A stretch of DNA of 64,000 nucleotides from Streptomyces sp. cf386 (GTDB lineage: Bacteria > Actinomycetota > Actinomycetes > Streptomycetales > Streptomycetaceae), in assembly GCF_900103585.1 (NCBI RefSeq), contig NZ_FNHV01000001.1, positions 830,535-894,534 of the forward strand, written 5' to 3'. Positions 8,273-18,916 of this stretch are shown one piece after another. A program made the position numbers and the translations under genes. Position 1 is the stretch's first letter. Each line of letters begins with the position of its first letter. The notes beneath the pieces are model-generated. The model worked only from the letters and a program-made list of their open reading frames with translations. It searched no databases and was not told the DNA's origin.

Positions 8273-9082
8273 ATGCGGATTCGAATCGTCGATGCCTTCA
8301 CCGACCGTCCCTTCTCCGGCAACCCGGCCGGGGTCCTGCTTCTCGACGGCTTCCCGGAGGACGACTGGCTGCAGAACGTGGCCATGGAGGTCAATCACGC
8401 CGAGACGGCGTTCGCGCATCGGCTGGCCGAGGGCGGGGAGGCCGACTGGGCGCTGCGGTGGTTCACTCCCGTCGCCGAGGTGGCGATGTGCGGGCACGCC
8501 ACGCTCGCCACGGCCCACGTGCTGCACGGCACCGGCGCCCACGAGGGACCCGTACGGTTCGCCACCCTCAGTGGGGTGCTCGTCGCCACGCCCCGCGAGG
8601 ACGGGTCGATCACGCTCGACTTCCCGACCGCCCCGCTCACCCCGGTCGAGATCCCGGACGGGGTCGCGCGGGCACTGGGCGCCGAGCCGCTCACCGCTGT
8701 CGACACCGGCCCGAACGTCGGCGACCTGCTCCTCGAACTCGCCGACGAGAAGGCCGTGCACGCCCTCGCCCCGGACCTCAAGGCACTCGGCGCCCACTCC
8801 CGGCGCGGCATCATCGCCACCGCCCGCGCGGAGGACCCCACCCGGGGCTACGACTTCGTCTCCCGCTGCTTCTTCCCGAACTTCGGCATCGACGAGGACC
8901 CGGTCACCGGCAGCGCCCACACGGCCCTCGCCCCGTTCTGGTCCGAACGCCTCGGCCGGACCGAACTCACCGGCCTGCAGGCCTCCCGTCGCTCCGGCCG
9001 CGTCCGCACGGAACTGCGCGGTGACCGCACGCTGCTGAGCGGCCGCGCGGTCACCGTCATCGAAGGGGAGTTGATCGCCTAG
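8273..9082 (+). CDS. PhzF-family isomerase/epimerase
   Basis: 269 residues, the normal length for PhzF proteins. Two half-barrels related by pseudo-symmetry are visible. The first has D-A-F-T-D-R-P-F-S-G-N-P-A-G-V and the catalytic Glu in N-H-A-E-T-A-F, followed by W-F-T-P-x-A-E-V-A-M-C-G-H-A-T-L-A. The second has R-C-F-F-P-N-F-G-I-D-E-D-P-V-T-G-S-A-H. PhzF itself isomerises a phenazine precursor, but most family members have other unknown substrates, and no phenazine genes are nearby. The gene is single and ends at a 15-bp hairpin. Confidence 0.9.
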   Translation: MRIRIVDAFTDRPFSGNPAGVLLLDGFPEDDWLQNVAMEVNHAETAFAHRLAEGGEADWALRWFTPVAEVAMCGHATLATAHVLHGTGAHEGPVRFATLSGVLVATPREDGSITLDFPTAPLTPVEIPDGVARALGAEPLTAVDTGPNVGDLLLELADEKAVHALAPDLKALGAHSRRGIIATARAEDPTRGYDFVSRCFFPNFGIDEDPVTGSAHTALAPFWSERLGRTELTGLQASRRSGRVRTELRGDRTLLSGRAVTVIEGELIA

Positions 9083-9101
9083 GCAGGCACCGGAGCATGA
9101 C

Positions 9102-9136
9102 CGAGGGGGCGTACGAGACCTTCGTACGCCCCCTCG
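9102..9136. terminator. Bidirectional hairpin terminator
   Basis: A perfect 15-bp stem (CGAGGGGGCGTACGA at 9102-9116 with 9122-9136) and a 5-nt loop lie between the convergent PhzF and CPBP genes. Confidence 0.9.
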
Positions 9137-9143
9137 AAGACGT

Positions 9144-9944
9144 TCACGCCGTCGGCAGCCACCCCACCTTCCCGGCCAGCAGCGCATACCCCACGAACGC
9201 CCCTATGTCGAGCAGGGAATGCGCGACCACCAGCGGGCCCACCCGCCCCCAGCGCCGGTACAGGTACACGAACACCACGCCCATCGCCATGTTGCCGATG
9301 AAGCCGCCGATGCCCTGGTAGAGGTGGTACGAGCCGCGCAGTACGGAACTGGCCACCAGCGCGGTGCCGGGTGTCCAGCCCAACTGGCCGAGGCGGCGCA
9401 GCAGATAGCCGACGACGATGACCTCTTCGAGGATCGCGTTCTGCATCGCCGAGAGGATCAGCACCGGGTACTTCCACCACACGTCGGGCAGCGCCTCGGG
9501 CACCACGGTGAGGTTGAAGCCGAGCCCACGAGCGGCCAGGTAGAAGGCGATTCCGGTGCTGCCGATCACCGCCGCGATCGCCGCGCCGCGGCCGAGGTCG
9601 GGCCAGGGCCGGGTCCGGTCGAAGCCGAGGGTGCGCAGGCTCTGCCCCTCGCGCAGCAGGAAGTGCGCGACGAGCGCGACGGGCACCAGCGCGGTGGTGA
9701 TCCCGAAGAGCTGCCAGGCGAGATCCAGCCAGGGACGGCCGGGCGCGGCCGAGGCGTTGAGGGTGGCCGCCTGGTCCTTGAGCCCTCCGGGCTTGGTGAC
9801 CGACCCGACAAAACTGATCAGGGCGGACACACCGCTCGCACCGAGCGAGAGCGCCAGAACGAGCAGCGTCTCATCACGGAAGATCCGTCGCGAGAGTCGC
9901 TCGTGCGGAAAAGAATCGGCCACGGGGCCTGCCTCGCCCTGCAC
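9144..9944 (-). CDS. CPBP-family intramembrane metalloprotease (CAAX protease-like)
   Basis: About 266 residues from a GTG at 9944 with GGAGG five bases upstream; the frame extends to a GTG at 9971 without a ribosome site. Six to seven hydrophobic helices are present. The glutamate pair of motif 1 lies in A-I-L-E-E-V-I-V-V-G-Y-L-L-R-R, and metal-ligand histidines in G-S-Y-H-L-Y-Q-G and V-V-A-H-S-L-L-D. These fit the CPBP/Abi family of membrane-embedded proteases related to Rce1. The substrate is unknown; bacterial members process bacteriocins or regulators. Confidence 0.85.
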   Translation of the reverse strand: MQGEAGPVADSFPHERLSRRIFRDETLLVLALSLGASGVSALISFVGSVTKPGGLKDQAATLNASAAPGRPWLDLAWQLFGITTALVPVALVAHFLLREGQSLRTLGFDRTRPWPDLGRGAAIAAVIGSTGIAFYLAARGLGFNLTVVPEALPDVWWKYPVLILSAMQNAILEEVIVVGYLLRRLGQLGWTPGTALVASSVLRGSYHLYQGIGGFIGNMAMGVVFVYLYRRWGRVGPLVVAHSLLDIGAFVGYALLAGKVGWLPTA

Positions 9945-10048
9945 ACGTGCCTCCAGTCGCACCACCGTCACGGGACGTCACAGCTTGCCCGATCAGTATG
10001 GGGCGGGCATCGGCGACCCCCATCGAGGCGACCCCGGGCGACCGGCCC

Positions 10049-11566
10049 TCACCCCAACGGCACCGGCTCCAGCAAGCCCACCGGCCACGTGTGCACCGGA
10101 TCCCCGCGATGCATCAGCTCCCGGTACCGCCGCGTCGTCGCCGCCAGTGCCGCCTCCCGGGTCATCCCGGTCTCCCGTGCTCGATGGAACGTGGCCGCCT
10201 GCCAGGACGCGCCGTTCATGCGTCGTCGGCACCGCTCCTCGATGACACCCAGGTAGAGATCCCGGTCGGCCGGCTCCACTCCCCAAGCGTCCAGGCCGAC
10301 CTCGGCCAGCGGCAGCAGTTCGTCGCGTACGAGGCTCACCGCATCGATCTCGGTGGTCCCGCCGTACCGCCCCCGCCGGGGCCAGCGCAGCCGGGCGTCG
10401 ATGCCGTGCTCGCAGGCCGCGTCGAAGTTGGCGGCCGCCGCCTCGAAGGGCAGCCGGGTCCACACGGGCCGCGACTCCTCGGCGAGGGCGCGGACGACGC
10501 CGTAGTAGAAGGCCGCATTGGCGATGACGTCGGTGACGGTGGGCCCGGCGGGCAGCACGCGGTTCTCCACGCGCAGGTGCGGGACGCCGTCGGCGATGCC
10601 GTAGACCGGGCGGTTCCAGCGGTACACGGTGCCGTTGTGCAGCACGAGTTCGGCGAGCGTCGGTGTGCCGCCCGCGTCCAGGACCGCCAGCGGGTCCTCG
10701 TCGTCGCAGATCGGCAGCAGGGCGGGGTAGTAGCGCAGGTTCTCCTCGAAGAGGTCGTACGCCGAGGTGACCCACCGCTCCCCGAACCAGGTGCGCGGCC
10801 GCACGCCCTGGGCCTGGAGCTCGGGCGGGCGGGTGTCGGTGGACTGCTGGAACAGCGGTGGGCGGGACTCCCGCCACAGCTCACGCCCGAAGAGGAAGGG
10901 CGAGTTGGCGCCCACGGCGACCTGGGCGGCGGCGACCGCCTGCGCCGCGTTCCACACGTCGGCGAAGCGGCCCGGGGTGACCTGGAGGTGCAGTTGGACG
11001 GAGGTGCAGGCGGCCTCGGGGGCTATGGACTTCGATGTGCAGGTCAGGCGCTCCACGCCGTCGATGTCGAGCAGGAAGTCCTCGCCGCGGGCGGCCACGA
11101 TCTGCTCGTTGAGCAGGGCGTAGCGGTCGACGGCGGAGAGGTTCGAGGAGACCAGGTCGTCCCGGTCGAGGGTCGGCAGAATGCCGATCATCACGATTCC
11201 CGCGTCGAGCTCGCCGGCTTTCCGGTCGGCATATGCCAATGACGTACGGAGTTCCTCGGCGAGCCGATCGAAAACCTGCCCCTGCAACCGGTGTGGGGCT
11301 ATGTTGACTTCCAGATTGAACATGGCGAGTTCTGTTTGGAAATCGCGACTCGCGATCCGCTCCAGCACCTGCGCATTCAACATTCTCGGCATGCCGTCGG
11401 CGCCGGTGAGGTTCAATTCGATCTCCAGCCCCATGAGATTCTTGGGGCGGTCGAACCGCTTCTCCTCCAGCAGCCGCTCCAGGCCCGTCAGACACTGCCG
11501 CAGCTTCTCGCGGTAGCGCTGGCGATCGGACAGATCGAACCGACCTGCCACGACCTTCTCCCCCAT
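10049..11566 (-). CDS. Glutamate-cysteine ligase (GCS2)-like enzyme
   Basis: 505 residues from the ATG at 11566 with GGAGGG upstream. The sequence has the GCS2 features L-M-G-L-E-I-E-L-N-L near residue 45, E-V-N-I-A-P-H-R-L, S-V-Q-L-H-L-Q-V-T-P, and R-V-E-N-R-V-L-P-A-G-P-T. Proteins of this family make a gamma-glutamyl amide bond with ATP. Streptomyces uses mycothiol rather than glutathione, and GCS2 relatives make gamma-glutamylcysteine for ergothioneine or unknown peptides. No other ergothioneine gene is near, so the product is not assigned. Upstream lies a 579-bp gap with no clear gene. Confidence 0.8.
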   Translation of the reverse strand: MGEKVVAGRFDLSDRQRYREKLRQCLTGLERLLEEKRFDRPKNLMGLEIELNLTGADGMPRMLNAQVLERIASRDFQTELAMFNLEVNIAPHRLQGQVFDRLAEELRTSLAYADRKAGELDAGIVMIGILPTLDRDDLVSSNLSAVDRYALLNEQIVAARGEDFLLDIDGVERLTCTSKSIAPEAACTSVQLHLQVTPGRFADVWNAAQAVAAAQVAVGANSPFLFGRELWRESRPPLFQQSTDTRPPELQAQGVRPRTWFGERWVTSAYDLFEENLRYYPALLPICDDEDPLAVLDAGGTPTLAELVLHNGTVYRWNRPVYGIADGVPHLRVENRVLPAGPTVTDVIANAAFYYGVVRALAEESRPVWTRLPFEAAAANFDAACEHGIDARLRWPRRGRYGGTTEIDAVSLVRDELLPLAEVGLDAWGVEPADRDLYLGVIEERCRRRMNGASWQAATFHRARETGMTREAALAATTRRYRELMHRGDPVHTWPVGLLEPVPLG

Positions 11567-12145
11567 CGAAGCTTCCCTCCTCGGACGGGCGGGCCCCGGG
11601 GCCCGCCCAGCTGGTCCTGGATCCGACCGCCGGCCTCCCGGGTCAGGTGGGATGATGCCCAGCCGAAGCGATCGATAACGTCCCGCGCCGGCCCGGCGCC
11701 CGCTAGGCTGTCGGGCGTGACCGGCGGCACATTCACCGGGCATGCGGCACCGCGCAGTTTCGGACGGCTCACGAACTCGTGAAAAACGCCGACGAGAATT
11801 GGCCGACCGCACCGGGGCATTTTTCGAGGTCATCGCCGTATGATCGGCCGGGAATCGGGATGATTCCCGCATATCTCCGACCGAATGAACCCTTGCCGGG
11901 TGCACCGAAATCGGTTAGACGAAACACTGTCTGAACACCCGTCGTATAAACTCCGCAATCAAGGCAGAGGGTTGGCGCCCGCGGTCCCAGGACCTGCCGT
12001 CAGGTGACGTACGGCAGGCCCCACTCACCCCCCTCGCGCTCCCTGACCCCGGCCCCCGCCTCTCTGACCTCCGTGAGCAGACAGCGCCGTCCGCCCCCGC
12101 CCCGCCCTCGCGCCACCGTGCCTGTCGAATGAGAGGCGACCCACC
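11567..12145. other. 579-bp intergenic region, possible promoter only
   Basis: No convincing protein gene is seen. TATAAA at 11945-11950 is a possible -10 for the plus-strand gene at 12146. A small hairpin (CCTGCCGT at 11993-12000 with ACGGCAGG at 12011-12018) would lie in its leader. A 21-codon frame at 11717-11782 is too short to support. Confidence 0.35.
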
Positions 12146-12754
12146 ATGCCGCTGCAGGTTCCCCCGGCTCCCGCGCCCGCACTTCGCTCCGTCCTCACCG
12201 CACTCGGTTCACCCACCGCGGTCCGCGAGGCCCGAACGCCCTCCCTGCGCGCAGCCCAGGGACCCGCCACACCCGAACTCCCGCTGCCCGTACATGTGGT
12301 GGACGAGATCACCCCGGCGGGCGTGTCCGCGACGCGGCTGGCGGGCTGGCGCTTTCTGATCCACTGCGGGGAACGCGCGGTGGCCGCGGCCGAGACCCGG
12401 CTGACCCCCGACGGCTGGGCCTTCTCGCACTTCTTCGAGGGCCCGTACATCGCCTCCACCGAGCGCGCACTGCGCCAGGCCGAGACGATCCAACAGCCCT
12501 TCCAGCCGCGCCTGCTGTCGTTCCCCGGCCTCTACATGCTCACTCTCTGGCTGCACGGCGACTGCACCGCGGACGGCACCGCCGGTCACCCGGACGCCGC
12601 CGACATCCTCATCCCGCTGGCCCCTGCCCCGCCCGGCATCGCGTCCCACGTGCCGCACCGGGTCGCCGAACTGCTCCCGGTGCTCACCCATCGGGCGACC
12701 CCGACCCCGACTTCACTGCCGCCGCTGCCGCCACTGCTCGGCTCACCCGCCTGA
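12146..12754 (+). CDS. Hypothetical protein, Pro/Ala-rich
   Basis: 202 residues with GAGAGG upstream of the ATG. The central part looks folded (LAGWRFLIHCGERAVAAAET, then F-S-H-F-F-E-G-P-Y-I-A-S-T-E-R-A-L-R-Q-A and Y-M-L-T-L-W-L-H-G-D). The N- and C-termini are Pro/Ala/Thr-rich and probably disordered. No signal peptide or membrane helix is seen. I do not recognise a family. The gene stands alone, with a 9-bp hairpin after the stop. Confidence 0.75.
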   Translation: MPLQVPPAPAPALRSVLTALGSPTAVREARTPSLRAAQGPATPELPLPVHVVDEITPAGVSATRLAGWRFLIHCGERAVAAAETRLTPDGWAFSHFFEGPYIASTERALRQAETIQQPFQPRLLSFPGLYMLTLWLHGDCTADGTAGHPDAADILIPLAPAPPGIASHVPHRVAELLPVLTHRATPTPTSLPPLPPLLGSPA

Positions 12755-12776
12755 CGGCACGCCCCGCGAACACCTC

Positions 12777-12812
12777 CGTACCCCGTCGCCCTCTTCCGGG
12801 TAGCGGGGTACG
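12777..12812. terminator. Hairpin terminator
   Basis: CGTACCCCG at 12777-12785 pairs with CGGGGTACG at 12804-12812, about 20 bp after the stop of the 12146 gene. Confidence 0.6.
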
Positions 12813-13107
12813 CGGCTGAACGGCGGCGGGATTACGCTCGTATCGGACAACAGGAAACACACGCGAACCGTAAATAGCTCGCACGAGCGAGAATGCGCTC
12901 GAATGAGCCCCGCGCGGCACCCGGACCACCCTGACTAGCCCTATCCGACCACGGCGAACCATCCGAAGTGACCGTCGAGTTGGAATGAACCGCGGGCGCT
13001 CGGGATGCGTCATCAACCTGTAAGAAAGCGGTGCTGCGAAATCCCTGCGGATTGACGCCCGTGGGGCAACACTGGGTTCCGACCGACCTAATCAACGGGG
13101 GGCGGCC
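12813..13107. other. Intergenic leader region
   Basis: No open frame with support is seen. Short inverted CTCG/CGAG repeats lie around 12878-12906. The last 15 bases contain a strong GGGGGGCGG ribosome site for the gene at 13108. Confidence 0.3.
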
Positions 13108-13389
13108 ATGAACGAGTCTTCACGCCGCGAAACAGACACCACAGCCATCTCACACATCACGACAGAGCGAAAGATCCCATCCATGTGCCAGCACCAGCCA
13201 TCGTGCCCCTCAGCCAGCTCCGCCGACCGGGAGTCCGCCCGTCTCGTGGCGCACCACCCGGAGCAGGGATGGAGCCTGCTGTGCAACGGTGTTCTGCTCT
13301 TCGAGGACACCGGTGAGCTCCTGCCGGACGGCCAGATCATCGCCCCGCACCGTCCGCACGGCACCGGCAAGGTGGTAACCGCCGCGTAA
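13108..13389 (+). CDS. DUF5999-family small protein
   Basis: 93 residues from the ATG at 13108, which has an excellent GGGGGGCGG ribosome site. The conserved family part begins at residue 26 (MCQHQPSCPSASSADRESAR), and family members usually start there, so the ATG at 13183 (68 residues) is a serious alternative. The core contains a Cys-His-rich C-Q-H-Q-P-x-C-P element and A-H-H-P-E-Q-G-W-S-L-L-C-N-G-V-L-L-F-E-D-T-G-E. The family is abundant in Streptomyces with unknown function and may bind metal through its Cys/His residues. It is convergent with the xylanase gene. Confidence 0.8.
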   Translation: MNESSRRETDTTAISHITTERKIPSMCQHQPSCPSASSADRESARLVAHHPEQGWSLLCNGVLLFEDTGELLPDGQIIAPHRPHGTGKVVTAA

Positions 13390-13460
13390 TGCCTGCCGGC
13401 GGAGCACGCCGGAGAGGCCTGCACCACCGGGCGGCGCGACGGACGCCCGGCGTTCTTCCA

Positions 13461-13496
13461 GGGGCCGGTCGCAGACCCTGACTGCGAGCCGGCCCC
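13461..13496. terminator. Bidirectional hairpin terminator
   Basis: GGGGCCGG-T-CGCAG (13461-13474) pairs with CTGCG-AG-CCGGCCCC (13482-13496), with a small internal bulge. It lies between the convergent DUF5999 and xylanase genes. Confidence 0.75.
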
Positions 13497-13554
13497 CACA
13501 TGTATTCAGGGACGGTCACTCAACGTAACGCCCCGGTCGCCCAGCCCCCTCGGC

Positions 13555-16492
<2,938 letters not shown>

Positions 16493-16498
16493 CGCCGG

Positions 16499-17797
16499 CT
16501 ACTGCTCTTCCTTCGTGACCTGCGTGATCGACTCGGTGACCTGCTGGGGCGACTTGGACCCGGCGATGAGCGCGGCGACGCTGTCGTTGACCTCCTGGCC
16601 GACGGCGGGCGCGTACGCCTGGTCGAGATAGAGCTGGAAGCCGGTGGCGGCCTTCAACTGCGCCTGTACGGCCTTGATGTTGGGGTCGACGATGGCGCTC
16701 TCGGCCGCCGGGAGCACCGGGAGGATGCCGGTCTTCTTGACCAGTTCCAGATCCGTCGCCTCCGAGGCGAAGAACTTCAGGAAGTCGACGGCCGCTTGCG
16801 GGGCCCCGCTGCGCAGGGCGTGTCCGCCGCCCCCGCCGAACACCTCGGTGATCGCGCCCTTTCCGCCCTCGACCGCGGGGAACGGGAAGAAGCCGAGGTC
16901 GTCGCCGAGGCCCTTGCCGGCGTCCGCCTGGACGACCGGGGCCCACTGGCCCATGAGCTCCATCGCCGCCTTGCCGTTGCCGACGGCCGCGGCCTGGCCG
17001 GTGGGCGTGGAGTAGGCGGCGCCGAGGAAGCCCTTCTGGAAGGGCTGGAGGTCGACGAGTTCCTGGAGATGCTGACCGGCCTGCACGAAGGCGTCGCCGG
17101 TGAAGTCCTTGTCGTCGTACGCCTTCTGGAGGGCGGAGGCGCCCGCGGTGCGCATGGCGAGGTACGCCCAGTAGTACATGCCGGGCCACTTCTCCTTGCC
17201 CGCGAGGGCGAGCGGGGTGGTGCCCTCGGCCTTCAACTTCCGTACGGCGTCGAGGAATCCGCTCCAGGTGGTGGGCGGCTCGGCGACGCCCGCGTCCTTG
17301 AAGAGCGCCTTGTTGTACCAGAAACCGATCATGCCGATGTCGAACGGGATGCCGTACACCTTCTCGTCGAGGAGATACGGCTCCTTCGCGACCGGCAGCA
17401 GGCCGTCGGCGAAATCTTTCGTGCGGTCGGTGAGGTCCTCGACGAGACCGGCGTCGACCTGCTGCTTGAGGACGCCGCCGCCCCAGGTGTGGAAGATGTC
17501 GGGCAGCTTCCCGGAGGCGGTCAGAGCCGTCATCTTGGATTTGTAGGCGTCGTTCTCCAACTGGACGATCTTTATCTTCACCTTGGGGTTCTGGGCCTCG
17601 AACTTCTTGGCCAGCGCCGCCCAGACGCCCTTCGTCGGCTCGGTGGTGGAGATGTTCCACCACTCGATGGTGGTCGTGCCGTCCGACGACCCTCCGTCCG
17701 AGTCGCCGCCGCAGCCGCTCAGTGCCGTCATGCCCACACCGGCCGCGGCGGAGACCGCCAGGAAGCCGCGGCGGGACAGTCCCGGGTCGCCCATCAT
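16499..17797 (-). CDS. ABC transporter substrate-binding lipoprotein, probable xylo-oligosaccharide
   Basis: 432 residues from the ATG at 17797, with AAGGAG four bases upstream. The N-terminus S-R-R-G-F-L-A is a possible Tat motif and L-S-G-C is a lipobox, so the mature protein is anchored outside the membrane. The rest fits the extracellular solute-binding family 1 for sugars (T-T-T-I-E-W-W-N-I, then P-D-I-F-H-T-W-G-G-G). It would capture oligosaccharides released by the GH10 xylanase and deliver them to the two permeases. It is the first gene of the operon and is preceded by a promoter and a CCGAAAGTTTCGG operator. Confidence 0.92.
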   Translation of the reverse strand: MMGDPGLSRRGFLAVSAAAGVGMTALSGCGGDSDGGSSDGTTTIEWWNISTTEPTKGVWAALAKKFEAQNPKVKIKIVQLENDAYKSKMTALTASGKLPDIFHTWGGGVLKQQVDAGLVEDLTDRTKDFADGLLPVAKEPYLLDEKVYGIPFDIGMIGFWYNKALFKDAGVAEPPTTWSGFLDAVRKLKAEGTTPLALAGKEKWPGMYYWAYLAMRTAGASALQKAYDDKDFTGDAFVQAGQHLQELVDLQPFQKGFLGAAYSTPTGQAAAVGNGKAAMELMGQWAPVVQADAGKGLGDDLGFFPFPAVEGGKGAITEVFGGGGGHALRSGAPQAAVDFLKFFASEATDLELVKKTGILPVLPAAESAIVDPNIKAVQAQLKAATGFQLYLDQAYAPAVGQEVNDSVAALIAGSKSPQQVTESITQVTKEEQ

Positions 17798-17842
17798 GCG
17801 CTCCTTGGGTACGGGACGGTCCGTCCTTGACCGTCCACTGGA

Positions 17843-17855
17843 CCGAAAGTTTCGG
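17843..17855. promoter_or_regulatory. Xylan-type operator CCGAAA-G-TTTCGG
   Basis: A perfect 13-bp palindrome lies between the -10 box and the start codon of the binding-protein gene. It matches the CGAA-N-TTCG/CGAAA-N-TTTCG boxes reported for Streptomyces xylanolytic and xylobiose-transport genes under BxlR/XlnR-type LacI or ROK repressors. A degenerate second copy, AGAAAGCTTCG, lies about 20 bp nearer the promoter. Confidence 0.72.
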
Positions 17856-17885
17856 AAGAGATCCAGAAAGCTTCGTTGCTGCCGC

Positions 17886-17915
17886 ACCCTAGAGACAGCT
17901 GCCAAACGGTGGCAA
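17886..17915 (-). promoter_or_regulatory. Promoter of the xylo-oligosaccharide transport operon
   Basis: On the minus strand TTGCCA (17915-17910) and TAGGGT (17891-17886) are separated by 18 bp. Transcription would begin near 17879, just before the operator palindrome at 17843-17855, so a bound repressor would block it. Confidence 0.55.
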
Positions 17916-17947
17916 CCCCTTGTACGCGGTGAATCTGCCGCCAACCG

Positions 17948-18785
17948 TCACGGCATGGGCGGCTCTTGAGGGACGTACTCGAGCCGGTCGAAGGCCGCGC
18001 CGCCCTCGGTGACGTACATGCCGACCACCCGGCCGGTGAAGCCACCGGCAACCTGCGTGGACAGATAGCGGCCGTCGAGTTCGGCGAGCCGCACCCCTTC
18101 GACCGCGAGGCCGATCGTGTCGGGACCGCCGGCCCGGAGTCCGGGCTCGTCCTCGCCGGTCGGGGACACCGGCCGATCGGTGCGCATCTCGACCTATACG
18201 CCTCGTCCATGCGAACGGACAGTCCGGCGTGGCCCGTTCCGGGTTCCAGGCGAGCCGCGAACCGGCAGTCGGGGTGCTGCCGGCGGCGCCCGACGAAGGT
18301 GTGTCCCGGCCGGTCGAGGCTGTCGCCGGCGGCGTGCAGGGTGAGCCGGCCCGGCCGTTCGCTCAGCGACCACGAGCCGACCGGCCTACGGTGCGGGGAG
18401 ATCGGTGCCGCCGTGGGAGAGGACGGGGTTGGCGGGGGCCGGTTCGTAGGGGCCGCGCGGGGAGCGGGGGCGGGCGACGGAGACGCTGTGACCGAGGGCC
18501 GTACCGCCCTCGGCGAGCACCAGGTACCACCAGTCGCCGACGCGATAGAGGTGCGGGGCCTCCGGATGCTGCTGGCCCGTCCCGGACCACACCTCGAAGG
18601 ACCCTTCGAGCACCTTTCCGGTGGCCGGGTCGATGCGGGCCACCCTGACCCCGGCGGCGGCGCACCAGCAGTTGCCGTCGCCGTCCCAGGCGAGGTCGGG
18701 ATCGATGCCGGGCAGGTCGATCCACACCGGGTCGACCAGGGGCCCTCCGGCCGCTCACTGCTGACCAGGAAGTTGCCGCCCGCAC
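17948..18785 (-). pseudogene. GH43 beta-xylosidase remnant (several frameshifts and a deletion)
   Basis: Homology to GH43 xylosidase/arabinofuranosidase is spread over different reading frames. A first piece, GGNFLVSSERPEGPWS, ends near 18735. A one-base shift then gives V/M-W-I-D-L-P-G-I-D-P-D-L-A-W-D-G and W-S-G-T-G-Q-Q-H-P-E-A-P-H-L-Y with A-E-G-G-T, as far as 18386. After a gap the C-terminal sandwich domain resumes in another frame (LTLHAAGDSLDRPG, V-G-R-R-R-Q-H), and it ends in a third frame (GRYLSTQVAGGFTGRVVGMY) at the stop at 17948. The N-terminal catalytic part is missing. The intact gene would have cleaved xylose or arabinose from the oligosaccharides imported by the neighbouring operon. 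Confidence 0.8.
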
Positions 18786-18842
18786 CAGGCCGATCGAAAC
18801 ATTCGGCCTCGATGGCGAACATTACGAAGCGGACTGTACGAG

Positions 18843-18879
18843 GATGCCCGGGCCGGGACAAGACCGGGCGCCGGGCATC
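18843..18879 (-). terminator. Hairpin terminator after lysA
   Basis: GATGCCCGG at 18843-18851 pairs with CCGGGCATC at 18871-18879, with an inner CCG/CGG pair. It lies 38 bp beyond the lysA stop. Confidence 0.65.
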
Positions 18880-18916
18880 GGGTTCGGGGAAGTGACGCGT
18901 CGGCTACGACCGCGGG

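Noticed and set aside
11717..11782. 21-codon leaderless-like frame after a TAGGCT box
   Set aside because: Too short and without composition or context support.
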